NCBI GenBank assembly: GCA_014529385.2
Contig: CM043960.1
Location: 123,717,043 to 123,781,042, forward strand
From: Adiantum capillus-veneris
Taxonomy: Eukaryota; Streptophyta; Polypodiopsida; Polypodiales; Pteridaceae
Direction of reading: 5' to 3'
Length of the DNA: 64,000 nucleotides
The position numbers and the translations under genes were made by a program. Below the pieces are notes generated by a model. It was not told the DNA's origin and made no database searches. It saw nothing but the letters and a program-made list of their open reading frames with translations. Of the stretch, positions 33,033 to 43,760 are shown piece by piece. Every line of letters starts with the position of its first letter. Position 1 is the first letter of the stretch.

Positions 33033-33972
33033 CACAACTTTCTTATAGAACATGGTGGAAGACACACATAGGAATTTTAAAACAACAAAATAGAAAAGAA
33101 GTAAAATAAAAACAATAAAACATTGACAAAAGAATCCGATGTATAGCTATAATCAGTGTTTGGGAAAAGTGTGCCTCAGCTTAGCCTTGAGCCGGTTGCA
33201 AAATCAAAGTAGCCGGTTGAGGGGAGGGCAAGAAGGAGAAAATTTTGCTTAAAATACATGAAAAATAGTGTAATTTTGCAAAAATAATGGCTAGAATTGT
33301 GAAATTTCCGGTGCAGATTTGTCTTGGAGGGATTTTTGTATGTTTGGGAAAATGATTTTTCGCGAACATTGGCTACAATTTTCTTGAATTCAAGAATTAC
33401 TCATCATTCAATGTTACAATATTATTGTTTTAGATCTATAAAAGAACTTGCATCTCATGTGGAAGTGTTGTATTGTCTTGCATGGAGGCACTGCAAGATT
33501 ATGGAGCTTGGAGGCCAATTTTTTGTGGGATGCCAATTTTTGGCTTGTAGGGCATGAGAAACAGCCTATAACACCGCCTATAACACCCAACAAGACAAGG
33601 CTCTTAGTAAATCACTAGCTAATTGGTCCATAAATGGGGAGTTAAAGAAAAATGTAGCCATTCATAAGTAAATTATCTTATTCCTGAGTCCTAATTGCCT
33701 ATGACCATGTCATGTGAAACAAGGAACTTGAAAGGTCGGCAAAAAATTGTTGGCATGAGCAAAGGCTTTTTTTTTTTTTTTCCTTTGAAGATAAGGCAAT
33801 GATAATTTGAAGTGTTGATCTTTAGTTCATTGTTTGTTTCTATAATGTCAAAAATTGAACTTGGAAAAACAAGTTAATTAATTCTAATACGGCATCCCTT
33901 TTAAAAAGGGATTAACATCCATTCTTTAAGGGATGCCTTCTTCTTTAAGTTCTCGGTTTTTTTGTGTGGGTT

Positions 33973-34022
33973 GGGGGGGGGGGGGGGGGGGGGGGGGGGT
34001 TGTGTGTGTGTGTGTGTGTGTG
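33973..34022. repeat. Poly-G run (27 bp) followed by (TG)n
   Basis: 27 G (33973-33999) followed directly by (TG)n to about 34022. Confidence 0.9.
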
Positions 34023-35243
34023 TTTTTGGGGGTGGTGGTGGTGGTTTGGATCCACTATGTATAAGGGTTGTACATTTGAGTAGGGTGCATCCAATTAGGA
34101 GTACATTGGATTGGACCCTTTTATAAGGGTGGTGGATAAGATATTGTGGACGTAACAAAAAGAGAGAAAAAATAGTATGCTAAAGATTTTAATAGTATGC
34201 TATAAAAACTAATGTAACCAAATACATCGTATTAAGTCATATCAAAGTAGCGATACTATTAAGTAAAGAGAAAATAGTATACATCAAAAAATCTATCATC
34301 ATCTATGACTCTTTGGTCTATCAAAGCCATTTGGCCTTGCTTGGAAGCACACACTGCTACACCATAGATTGCATTATTAGTGTGCTGCCACTTTTGATAA
34401 GAAGGTGAGGAAGGCACAAATGTATGTATCTATGAATATGCACTTATGTCCATCTTTGTATCTTTGTGAGAGGAATAGACAATGCCAATTTTTAACTGTA
34501 AGACCTTTCTCAAAGGCTAATTTTGATGTGCATGCCATGATTACTTCAAAGATGTCACCAATAAATGAAGAGAAGAAGAAAGCAATAGTCAAGAATAACA
34601 ACAACAACAACAAGCAATCAAGCGATACACACCTACATGGCGAAGAAAAACAACAACTTTGCGGATCTTTTTTAGGGGGAAAAAATCCTCAAAATTACCA
34701 AAATTAATGTCATGTGATATTATTGTGAGAATTTTTTGTGAGCCAAACCCTAACTTGTGTTGTAGGGGAAGATTTGTGTATTTCACCCTCCTTTGTGGGG
34801 ATAAATGTATATCATTTAATTTTGTGATATGTGATGACTTTTGTGTAACTCTACCTATGCGTGTTTTAATGGGAGGATATTGTGTGAGTGCAAACAAATC
34901 CCACACGAGGAGGGTTGTTATGGTGTAGGTTTTGTACAACCTATTGCGTGTGTGCACCCTATTACATGTGGATGCCTACTCAACTTGTGACATGTGAGAG
35001 ATCAGGGTGATCCTCATAAAGGCCGAACATGATCCCCTATGGACTGTCCTACGTCATGTGTCTATATGATGTATTAAATCCATTGAGAAGGTGATCTGGC
35101 AATGTCAAGTTAGATATTTGGAATTTAGGTGTCTAATGGTTTGTGGGTTGAAGATGGATATACCTTTGTTGGGTGTGTGCATGTGTCTTATATAGGCAAT
35201 CCGTCTAACCCACCTTGAATCCACAATAGCTTATCAAACAGGG

Positions 35244-35826
35244 TGTTAACCCTCACGGCTCACGGACACCCCATCACCTATGATCTATAAACGTTGTATT
35301 ATGTATGATTTAGAGTCAGGTACCGTGCTTGTCGGACCAATAGGGAAAGGTAGAGTGATCGTCGATGAGAGGCGCACTTTAACTTGGACATTCAAGGGAT
35401 TAGTTGGTTAAGCATGGGCGCCCAAGTGTGACTGGGGTGAGCTCCTATAAAAGCCAACTAAACCTAATTTTTACTCATTCTCTCATTTGTGCAATTGAAG
35501 AGTGCTCTTGCTCCATCTCCATCTTCTTCTTCTTCTTCACCTCCTTGTGTGTGTGTGTGTGAGAGAGAGAGAGAGGGAGAGTGTGTGTGCGATCGAGCAT
35601 TACGAAGGCACGACGGCGGCGAAGCGGTTGAGCGCGGTACGACTGCAGCTTCTTCTTCATCGCGGCGAGGAATCCACCACGAAGGCGAGCGTAGAGCGGT
35701 GAGTGACACACCCTTTGTTTTCTTGAGCTTGCTAGTTTAGGCTTGTTGTGTGCTTGGAGCCGTTTGTGGCTCGCACACGGTGTATTGGCAAGTCCCTTGC
35801 TTCGACAGTGCGGCAAGGAGCGCACA
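35244..35826 (+). repeat. 5' LTR of element D
   Basis: 583 bp, TGTTAACCCTCACGG to GGAGCGCACA. It carries a TATA box (CCTATAAAAGCC, about 35444-35455), a run of CTT triplets and a compound (TG)n(AG)n tract at about 35547-35577 downstream of the TATA box, in the probable transcribed leader. Confidence 0.93.
35446..35452 (+). promoter_or_regulatory. TATA box in the 5' LTR of element D
   Basis: TATAAAA about 200 bp into the LTR. The identical box in the 3' LTR is at about 43627. It is the likely core promoter for the element RNA. Confidence 0.7.
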
Positions 35827-35830
35827 TTTT

Positions 35831-35849
35831 TGGCGCCGCTGCCGGGGAT
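35831..35849 (+). other. Primer binding site of element D (tRNA-Asp type)
   Basis: TGGCGCCGCTGCCGGGGAT differs at one base from the complement of the plant tRNA-Asp 3' end. It starts 4 bases after the LTR. Confidence 0.85.
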
Positions 35850-36212
35850 ATGCCCTACACTAAGCTCGGTTAGCACTTTACGCTTCCTTGTGGTACAATT
35901 TCTATCATAGGAAAGGCAGGGAAGGAGTGTGTGGAAGATTTCTGTTTTTTGCGTTTTCTGCAATTGCTGTCAAGTTTCAATTTCTGCTATTGTCTGCGTT
36001 TTTTCAATCTCTGCAATTTCTGCATTTTCAAGTTCGGCGTTTTCAATTTCTTCAATTTCCTGCATTTCTGTCAATTTGCTGCAATTTCTGCGTTTTTCTG
36101 CATCAACAAAACGCGAGCGAGTGGGTGGCGATATTTTTCGAAAATAAAAAACGTGACTCTTAAAACGGACGGTTTGGTTTGTATAAAAGATAGATCGGGA
36201 TCGGGATCATTT

Positions 36213-36257
36213 TCCCAAGCCCAAGCCCAAGCCCAAGCCCAAGCCCAGGCCCAGGCC
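36213..36257 (+). repeat. (CCCAAG)n hexamer repeat in the leader of element D
   Basis: About seven copies of CCCAAG/CCCAGG in tandem, between the PBS and gag. Upstream (35940-36110) is a low-complexity TTTCTGC/TTCAATTTC-rich stretch. Confidence 0.85.
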
Positions 36258-36632
36258 TCAGTCTTATGATATATACTAGACTCACTCTTATATATATACC
36301 CTACTCCCTCAAGAGAGAATGAGAGCATGTGGGACAAGTCCTCCACTCTCCTCCTTTCTCTTCCCACTTGTACCCTTAGACTTTCTAGTTTGGGCCTAGT
36401 CCCCTACTGGAAATTGACAGTTTTAGGGATTTCGAGGGCATAGAGTGACCAAACGGAGGGCTGTAAAGCACGGCACGACCCTCTGACCGATACGCTCGTT
36501 TCGAGCTATCACACGGCCCATTCCACGACACGCTCTAAAAAATCTAGCAAAAAAACAAACAAAAAACACGCTAAAAACTAGTCACAAAGCCTCCTAGAGC
36601 AGCTTTTTGACACCTTAGGGTATCAAAAGCAC

Positions 36633-39600
36633 ATGCACTTACGCTCTGGGCGGGAACACGAGCATATTGAGAGTGCCTCTGTTCATACGGACACCCATTA
36701 CCCATCCACGATAAGCTCTAGACCCTCAGCGGGGACACAAGGTAGCACCACCCAAGACCCTAAAATAGCCGCTAGTGATTCCTCCTCCGACTCAGAAATC
36801 ATGGAAGCATACCCTACCCAAAACACTGAGAGAGAAGGCCATGCACCTCCCGAAGCTCCACAGCCTAGTACTAGTATGTTTAGCCGTTTCATGGAAACAT
36901 TAGGTAGAGCTACTCGCTCGGAACCTGATGTAAATGAAGCACACGAAGGGGGTGGGGAAGTGGAATCTCCTTTCACATCGCACGTGGACCCCACACCCCC
37001 AAAGAGTGTCCATGTGGATATCCTACCAACTTCTTACCAAGAAGGCCCTGTTGAGCTGCCTCCTTCAGAAGTTCCCTCTAGAGTACCGTTGGTGACAAGT
37101 AAAACCACGGGGAGCAACATTGCTTCTACCTCACAAGAAACCGTTAACACGTCGACTCTAGAAGGATTGTTCATTAATGATCATTGGACATACGACCTCC
37201 ACACTGAGGTGTTGACGGATCTACACTCTGGCCACGCCTACCATGTAGGATGGATAGAGATTGTACAATCCACCTCTAGTGCCACGAGCATCGAAGATCA
37301 ACAGAAAATGATCTGTAATGTTATCCATGGCATTATTCAATCAGAAAGGCAAAACCGAGGGGTAAATATACTCTCAACTGGCCCCATGAGATTTCTGGAT
37401 ACGAGCAAGGCTCAACAGCCTACTCTATCACAAATGGAGACTCCTCTAATGAGCCCCATGGACCCATCTTACGTCATTTCACCTGGGGTCTCTATGCAAT
37501 CTGAGCCTCCGAGCGAAAACTTTAGCTTCCCTAACTTGGCTCAACCCTCTATCAAGGAAAACACAGTGCTCACTCCAGGGATAAGCCTAACAGAGAATGT
37601 ACCGATGACATCTACGGTTAGCGCAGTGCCACTACCTAGTGTCGTAGTACCTAATATGGGGCCTCGACCATATGTGCCTCTAGCCCCTTATGCACACATG
37701 GCCCCCACACCTCCAATTGTACCACTTGCTTATGCTCCTCGAGTGCCGCTCCCTAGCTCTTATCCGAGTGGACCTATGCCCGGTTATGTTCCATATCCTG
37801 CATCATCCACACATATGCCAAGACCGGTACCCGTTCCTCTCCCACATATGATTCCAAGAGTACCTCCACCGGCCCTGCCTCCTCACATAGGTGACTTGGC
37901 AGCGTTTGCTCAAACCATAGGTCGATCTATCGCGGAAAATATGCATCATGCATCTGATAGAGAGCCTAGAAGTAAGGCAGTACAAATTGCCAAACTCACG
38001 CAAAAATTCAATGGGGACGAAGATGCTAGGAAACACATTGAAGTGTTTGAACAAGTATGTGATTCCTTAGGGGAACGCAACGAACTACATAAGTGCAATG
38101 CCTTAAGCTTGACATTAAGTGGGAAGGCTGGAGATTGGTATAGGACCCTAAGGGTGGACGAGAAAACAATCTACCCTACCCTTCGAAGGTTGTTTCTAAA
38201 GGAGTACATACGAGAAGGTGTGCTTTGGGGTGTAGCATCTCAGCTACAGAAGGCCGAACGTAAGGAAGGAGAGTCAGTAAGGGACTTCATTAGTCGTCTA
38301 AAGCACTTAAACTCTCGTTGCCCTGTAAATGAGCGCTTCAACAATAACCAACTGCTTGATCGATTCATTCGAGGGTTGAGGAATGAAGGAATCTATAATG
38401 GACTAGTGATTAGAGGTATCACAACCTGGGAAGATGTCACTGCCAATGCAATCCAATTAGAGGACAACTTGATGATAGCAGGCATGAGGGTGTCTACTGA
38501 CACGAGATCCACTAGCTCACAAGCCATTGAGTATGAACCCATGACTGCAAAGCCCATTGCCAATGAGCCAAAGGTATTTGAGACATTCTTGACAGACCTC
38601 ACCAAGGCAATCCAAGAGTCTCTTAAGGATAATCGACCCCCTCAAAATAGTCACATGTATCCAAGAAGGGAGCAACAATGGTGTTCCATTTGCTTAGGTC
38701 CACATAGCACTAGTGAGTGCCCTACGTTTAGAGTAAAATTTAATGGAACTTGCAACGCATGTGGTAGGTATGGTCACCAAGCTAAGGATTGTTTAATGAT
38801 CAAACGTATGATGGCAAATAGACCACCTGTAGCCTGGACGGATGCACCTCGAGCTCCTGTATTGATGCCTACTCCACCTGTTGAGCAACTACCGCAACAC
38901 ATGGTCCCTAGATCTCAAAATGTTGTACAAGCTACACCGCTACCACCTCCTGTGCTAGGACCGCAGCCCCCACATCCAAGAGTCGCCCCTATGAACCAAG
39001 TGGGTTGCGAGCCATCTAATGCTTATGCAGATGGTTGTGAGGAGGAAATAGACACTAGTATTGCCTACGGACTTGATACATTGGAAGAGTGTCCTATATA
39101 CTACATGGAAGATTGTTGGGGACAAGTCAAGCCGGTTTATCAAGCTGCTGCTCTCGCATCCAGAGGTCAAAATATCAACACCCAGGCTAGGAGGCCACCT
39201 CTTCAATGCTACGAGTGTGGGGGACCACATCGAGTAGCGGAGTGCCCTATTAGGCTGCAAAAGAATGCTGCACAGATGCAAGTGAATCAAGGGAGCACGT
39301 CTGCAATGCCAATACTCACATGTAATCGTTGTGGCATAGATCACTTGATTGCCCAATGCCCCTATAACCCAAATGCGCCTAAAATCACACCCCTGAATTT
39401 GGTCGAAATTGCTAGTGTGACGTCGCCAATACCACCCGTCGCACCCGCTTATGCGATTACACGGTCCATGCTTCAAGGGCCAGGACATATCCTCGAAGAG
39501 AGAGATACCGCGTCAGTTATCCAAGCAAAGAAAAAGAAGACACGAAGGAAGAAGTCGCAGAATACGGAAAATTCAAAGCCAAGTTCCAAAACAAACATAG

Positions 39601-40244
39601 GAACAGGAGATGACCCCGTGTATATGAATGACCTCGAGGATGATTCAGATTCAGTCGAGACAATGGAGACTAGAACCAATACCACAAAGGGAAAGACCGA
39701 CAAAGAAAACCGTAACATGGAACCAAATGAAAACCGAATAAGAGAAAACCATAAAGAGCCTCTGAAAACACCACAAGTGTTTCCAAATCCAATCCACGAC
39801 CCCCAAGATAAATCGCAGGGGCAAAAAGGGAAAAATCGTAAAAAGAAGATTGGGACGTACCCAAACCCAGTAGACGAGATTGAGCAGGTGAAACATCTAA
39901 GAGGTTTAGTGGAGGAGACTCAAAGGAAACTAGAACCAGAACCCATGCAGGTCAAAATTCATGACACAGTGTTTCCCACGCAAGTTCATCCACCCCACAT
40001 GAACCATAGACCGTTAGCCATATCTAGTATCATCCAAGAAGGGAGTGAGGACAGGACATCAGAAAGTGAGCATACACCCTTCTTGTTGGAAAGGATGTTT
40101 AACGAAGGAATACCTGATCCCATTGAGGAATATGAGATTCCATCCTCACCAGTTCCTAGTCAAGGACCTACACCCTGCAAAACGCCAATGAATGTTGCCA
40201 AACTAGTGGACTTCATGTCTTCTGAGGTCGAACCACGATCATAG
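36633..40244 (+). CDS. Large Gag protein of element D, 1203 aa
   Basis: Structural protein of the intracellular particle. Start ATG (MHLRSGREHEH) follows stops in the leader. Order: an acidic, Ser/Pro-rich N-terminal half including a Pro-rich block (~residues 345-425, e.g. PLAPYAHMAPTPPIVPL); a retrotransposon Gag core at ~455-615 (KFNGDEDARKHIEVFEQ, GKAGDWYRTLRV, LFLKEYIREG, ERKEGESVRDFISRLKHL); and four zinc knuckles. These are CSICLGPHSTSEC, CNACGRYGHQAKDC, CYECGGPHRVAEC and CNRCGIDHLIAQC, of which three have the unusual C-x2-C-x3-H-x4-C spacing. A Lys/Arg-rich, acidic C-terminus ends at TAG 40242-40244. It is long for a Ty3 Gag and uninterrupted, consistent with recent activity. Confidence 0.9.
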   Translation: MHLRSGREHEHIESASVHTDTHYPSTISSRPSAGTQGSTTQDPKIAASDSSSDSEIMEAYPTQNTEREGHAPPEAPQPSTSMFSRFMETLGRATRSEPDVNEAHEGGGEVESPFTSHVDPTPPKSVHVDILPTSYQEGPVELPPSEVPSRVPLVTSKTTGSNIASTSQETVNTSTLEGLFINDHWTYDLHTEVLTDLHSGHAYHVGWIEIVQSTSSATSIEDQQKMICNVIHGIIQSERQNRGVNILSTGPMRFLDTSKAQQPTLSQMETPLMSPMDPSYVISPGVSMQSEPPSENFSFPNLAQPSIKENTVLTPGISLTENVPMTSTVSAVPLPSVVVPNMGPRPYVPLAPYAHMAPTPPIVPLAYAPRVPLPSSYPSGPMPGYVPYPASSTHMPRPVPVPLPHMIPRVPPPALPPHIGDLAAFAQTIGRSIAENMHHASDREPRSKAVQIAKLTQKFNGDEDARKHIEVFEQVCDSLGERNELHKCNALSLTLSGKAGDWYRTLRVDEKTIYPTLRRLFLKEYIREGVLWGVASQLQKAERKEGESVRDFISRLKHLNSRCPVNERFNNNQLLDRFIRGLRNEGIYNGLVIRGITTWEDVTANAIQLEDNLMIAGMRVSTDTRSTSSQAIEYEPMTAKPIANEPKVFETFLTDLTKAIQESLKDNRPPQNSHMYPRREQQWCSICLGPHSTSECPTFRVKFNGTCNACGRYGHQAKDCLMIKRMMANRPPVAWTDAPRAPVLMPTPPVEQLPQHMVPRSQNVVQATPLPPPVLGPQPPHPRVAPMNQVGCEPSNAYADGCEEEIDTSIAYGLDTLEECPIYYMEDCWGQVKPVYQAAALASRGQNINTQARRPPLQCYECGGPHRVAECPIRLQKNAAQMQVNQGSTSAMPILTCNRCGIDHLIAQCPYNPNAPKITPLNLVEIASVTSPIPPVAPAYAITRSMLQGPGHILEERDTASVIQAKKKKTRRKKSQNTENSKPSSKTNIGTGDDPVYMNDLEDDSDSVETMETRTNTTKGKTDKENRNMEPNENRIRENHKEPLKTPQVFPNPIHDPQDKSQGQKGKNRKKKIGTYPNPVDEIEQVKHLRGLVEETQRKLEPEPMQVKIHDTVFPTQVHPPHMNHRPLAISSIIQEGSEDRTSESEHTPFLLERMFNEGIPDPIEEYEIPSSPVPSQGPTPCKTPMNVAKLVDFMSSEVEPRS

Positions 40245-40354
40245 CAAAGCTGTATGGAGATCCTGAGTTATTCCTTGCACTTCGAGCATTCCTTAACGGA
40301 GAGCTACGAACGGGATTACCGCAGTTTGCGCAACCAAATAGGCCTGACTCGATT

Positions 40355-41806
40355 ATGATTGATGAGGAAAATCATGTGCAATCACTTGACTTAGATGGAC
40401 ACGAGTCTGTGATTGAGGTACCCATTAACGAATTAGGGCAGTATTTTGAAGGCGACGAGTCTAATGCAACCCTACCCATCACTACCAAGGGATTAACTAT
40501 AAAGGGAATTCTTGATGGTGGTGCGGGAGTTAGCATCGTTACAAAAGATTGTTGGGAATCCATGGGAAAACCCCGCCTCAGTGTTACTAACATTGTGGTA
40601 AAGATGGCAAATGGTACCATAGCCAAACCTATGGGGATGCTCAAGGATCTTAAGATCAAAGTTCTAGGACACAAGGTACGACATACGTTCATTGTAATGG
40701 ATTTCTCTAAACACCTTATGTCATATGAGATGATTTTAGGACGACCATTCATGAGGGAAGCACAAATGGTTCACGATTGGTCTAAAAATCATGTCTATTT
40801 GCAATTCCAAGACTCTGTCCTTAGAGTGGATTTGGTGACTGGTAAGGTACACCCCTTAGGGAGTAAAACCATTATTGATCATCGCTCTGACACCACAGTT
40901 CACTCGGCCCCACTACAATATTGTTACACTTGTAAGAAGGATACAGACATTGGCCAAGATTCTCCTTACATGGATGTGTTACCGGGTATGACGGAATCAG
41001 AAAATGTGGATTGGGTCCACCTAGCATCAACCATAGACACTTGGGGAAATAGGGGGACGACCTGGGTAACACCTGAGGGGGATGAAATGCCTATACCCTT
41101 AAATATGCTACAAGCAATGCATATCGCTTTCGACAAGACTCATCCTAATGTAACGAAGAAAACATACAAGTGGGTCCCTAAAGCTTCTTTAGCGACCATA
41201 GCTAGTGCTAAAAAACAGAAGCCTTGTAAGAAACGTACCACTCGCTCCAAGAAAAGTAAGAAAATGTTGCGATGGATCCCTAAACGACTATTGGAAGCCC
41301 AAGGCTACTATCAAGGAAATGATCAAATCTGGGTGCCAAAACGTAGATTGTGCTCTTACCTATCACCTGACCCAAGTGAGCCCAATCCCTTAGTTCCAAA
41401 ACGAATCAATGATCGTGGAAAGAAAAAAATCACAGAATGCTACACACCCGCTCCCGAGCTAGTTTGGGTACCAAAGAAAGAACGATTTGTTCCACCTAGC
41501 TCAGGAAGGGGGGAGTCCCATGAAGATTCTAGCTCATCATGTAATACATCCATAGAGGTAAAAGCTTCTACACAGCCTCCATCTATAGTAGTGGACCTCC
41601 ATGAAGCTACAAAAGAACCCACACCTCCCAGTGTTCAAGAATCACCTGATGAACCACTTCAAGTTCGATCCTGGGAGAATACCTTACCACCCTTGCAACT
41701 TGACGAGGCACCTAGGGTAATAGAAAACTACTGGCAAAAATCCTCACCTATTACCAACTGGAACAATTGGTTTCAAAGGGTGACAAGCTCATTTCAAACG
41801 GTATGA
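40355..41806 (+). CDS. Protease-containing protein of element D
   Basis: 483 codons from ATG at 40355. The open frame extends upstream to about 40222, overlapping the end of gag in the -1 phase (gag and this frame differ by one base step), so expression could be by frameshift or by reinitiation; no clear slippery heptamer is visible. The retropepsin-like domain is at residues ~30-150: FEGDESNATLPI, active-site region ILDGGAGVSIV (D-G-G in place of D-S/T-G), HTFIVMDF and YEMILGRPFMRE. The C-terminal ~230 residues are Lys-rich and contain a recurring W(V/I)PK motif (KWVPK, RWIPK, IWVPK, VWVPK, plus LVPK). No RT follows; the frame ends with TGA at 41804-41806. Confidence 0.88.
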   Translation: MIDEENHVQSLDLDGHESVIEVPINELGQYFEGDESNATLPITTKGLTIKGILDGGAGVSIVTKDCWESMGKPRLSVTNIVVKMANGTIAKPMGMLKDLKIKVLGHKVRHTFIVMDFSKHLMSYEMILGRPFMREAQMVHDWSKNHVYLQFQDSVLRVDLVTGKVHPLGSKTIIDHRSDTTVHSAPLQYCYTCKKDTDIGQDSPYMDVLPGMTESENVDWVHLASTIDTWGNRGTTWVTPEGDEMPIPLNMLQAMHIAFDKTHPNVTKKTYKWVPKASLATIASAKKQKPCKKRTTRSKKSKKMLRWIPKRLLEAQGYYQGNDQIWVPKRRLCSYLSPDPSEPNPLVPKRINDRGKKKITECYTPAPELVWVPKKERFVPPSSGRGESHEDSSSSCNTSIEVKASTQPPSIVVDLHEATKEPTPPSVQESPDEPLQVRSWENTLPPLQLDEAPRVIENYWQKSSPITNWNNWFQRVTSSFQTV

Positions 41807-43424
41807 TCTACCCAAGGAAGGGGGGAGTGTTTGCTGACAGTCATCATTCATTTGTTTCCCTCTCAACCTTTTTCCCTGACCTCTCAATTCCAATCTTAGG
41901 GAATGTACATATAAAGCTTTATACTCACAAAAAAAAAAACAAAAAAAAAAAGAGCAAGAGCAATTAGCAAACGAGTATGCACATTAAAGTCAAAACATTG
42001 ACTCAGACCTACACATGTCACATTTGGTACAGTGAACCAGAAACCTATGCCATAAAACACCTTTGATCCTCATCACTTGAGTGATGGAGGGTAGGTAAGA
42101 TTAGTACGATAGAGTGTTTCTGTTTTAGAGTTGAGTGATTAGAAAAGTTCTCTTTTCCCACTGATGTGCCTCCTAGAGGTATTGTTTGTGTTTCATAGTG
42201 TGTACAGGAGCGTGTTGCTATTGATAGGATTTGGACCTTCATGGAACCTTCAAATCAAGCGCGACCATCAACACAAACAGGTGTTTCTTGTCCATTAGCA
42301 TTGCCTTTATCTTTTTGCATCCATGATTGTCTGCTTTGATTGTGATTGGTAGCATAATATTCAGCGCATTGGCTTAGTATCAAACATTTAATTCAATGTA
42401 ATGTTTTGTCATAATCACTTGTCTAGGTTTAAAAATCAAGCAGTCCGACTAAGCTAGTTTGACCAAGCTAGGTATTAGAAATCTTCTCTTAATACCATGG
42501 GGAATGCCTTCCTAATAATCAATGGTTACTTAGGTTCTTAATCCGATTTAGGCAGCATTGTATGAAATGTACTAGGGCTTTCTAGTGGGCTTAACCCTAT
42601 TGACCTTTAGCTTAAGTATTATAAAGGGAGTTTACTAATGTGATGAGCCTGGGGTGTGTAACAGTGTTATATGACCCCCCAAAGTTACAAAATTAAAATG
42701 CTGAAAATGAACAAACAAAAAATCAAAGTGCCACAATGTAAAATTTTAAGCTGGAAGAGAAATCTCGACTTGATTTGGTACTTCACTCACATGTATCGCC
42801 TATGGTACTAGAGCCCTAGAGGTTCCCAGCGTGGGCGCTTTTCCTTGAAAAGCAAAAAACCCAAGGCATACAAAATAAGCACACACATCATAATTGAATC
42901 AATGTGAAAAGACCTTGGGGGGTCAAAGAAAAAGTAATCAGTCAGGCGATGATTTCATGAGAAATTCCTTTTATGGTAGCTTAACTACAAGGTTTTCTAG
43001 GTATAGCCTCTAGTCAGCCCTCGAACATGAATACTTGGCTCTCGCGATTAAACAACTTAATTGACCACAGAAAGTTAAGAAGCTTACCCATGGTATTAAT
43101 ATTCGATCTCTAGTGCTTTTCGACCGTCAAATTAGCAACCCCAGACTTGTTTAATTTTCTACCTTTACATCTGTTTATGCATTTGATTACATTGCAATTT
43201 AATGTTCATTGCTAACAAATTGTTTGAAATTCTTTGACCAATCAATTTGTCTACCTAAAACTGCATATGCTTTTTAAGAGAATGCAATTACTGTGCCAAT
43301 GTTGTTTGATTTTGCAGTGACTGAAGAAGGCTAAGGACATTCATCTCAAATGCTCTTCCACCTCGACGAACCAGCTTCAACTCAATAGCTTCCGAGGACG
43401 GAATCTACATCAGGAAGGGGGGCA
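41807..43424 (+). other. Non-coding 3' region of element D with two polypurine tracts
   Basis: 1.6 kb with no coding capacity, in the place where RT to integrase would be expected. A purine tract, AAGGAAGGGGGGAG, lies at about 41814-41827, and the second, AGGAAGGGGGG, at 43412-43422 directly before the 3' LTR. The latter is the likely plus-strand primer. An A-rich stretch lies at 41930-41951. Confidence 0.8.
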
Positions 43425-43726
43425 TGTTAACCCTCACGGCTCACGGACACCCCATCACCTATGATCTATAAACGTTGTATTATGTATGATTTAGAGTCAG
43501 GTACCGGGCTTGTCGGACCAATAGGGAAAGGTAGAGTGATCGTCGATGAGAGGCGCACTTTAACTTGGACATTCAAGGGATTAGTTGGTTAAGCATGGGC
43601 GCCCAAGTGTGAATGGGGTGAGCTCCTATAAAAGCCAACTAAACCTAATTTTTACTCATTCTCTCATTTGTGCAATTGAAGAGTGCTCTTGCTCCATCTC
43701 CATCTTCTTCTTCTTCTTCACCTCCT

Positions 43727-43760
<34 letters not shown>

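Larger units (their letters stand above)
32384..35238. other. No recognisable gene
   Basis: AT-rich sequence with a 32 bp tandem duplication (32969-33032), a poly-T run near 33765-33782 and a poly-G/(TG)n tract at 33973-34022. Open frames are short and unremarkable. The left flank of element D lies at the right end; its host sequence is not identified. Confidence 0.5.

Noticed and set aside
35475-35963. 162-codon minus-strand frame in the LTR of element D
   Set aside because: Runs across LTR and PBS against element orientation, with low-complexity segments from the microsatellite and CTT repeats.
39473-39896. Minus-strand hydrophobic frames within gag of element D
   Set aside because: Shadows of the well-supported 1203-codon plus-strand gag frame.
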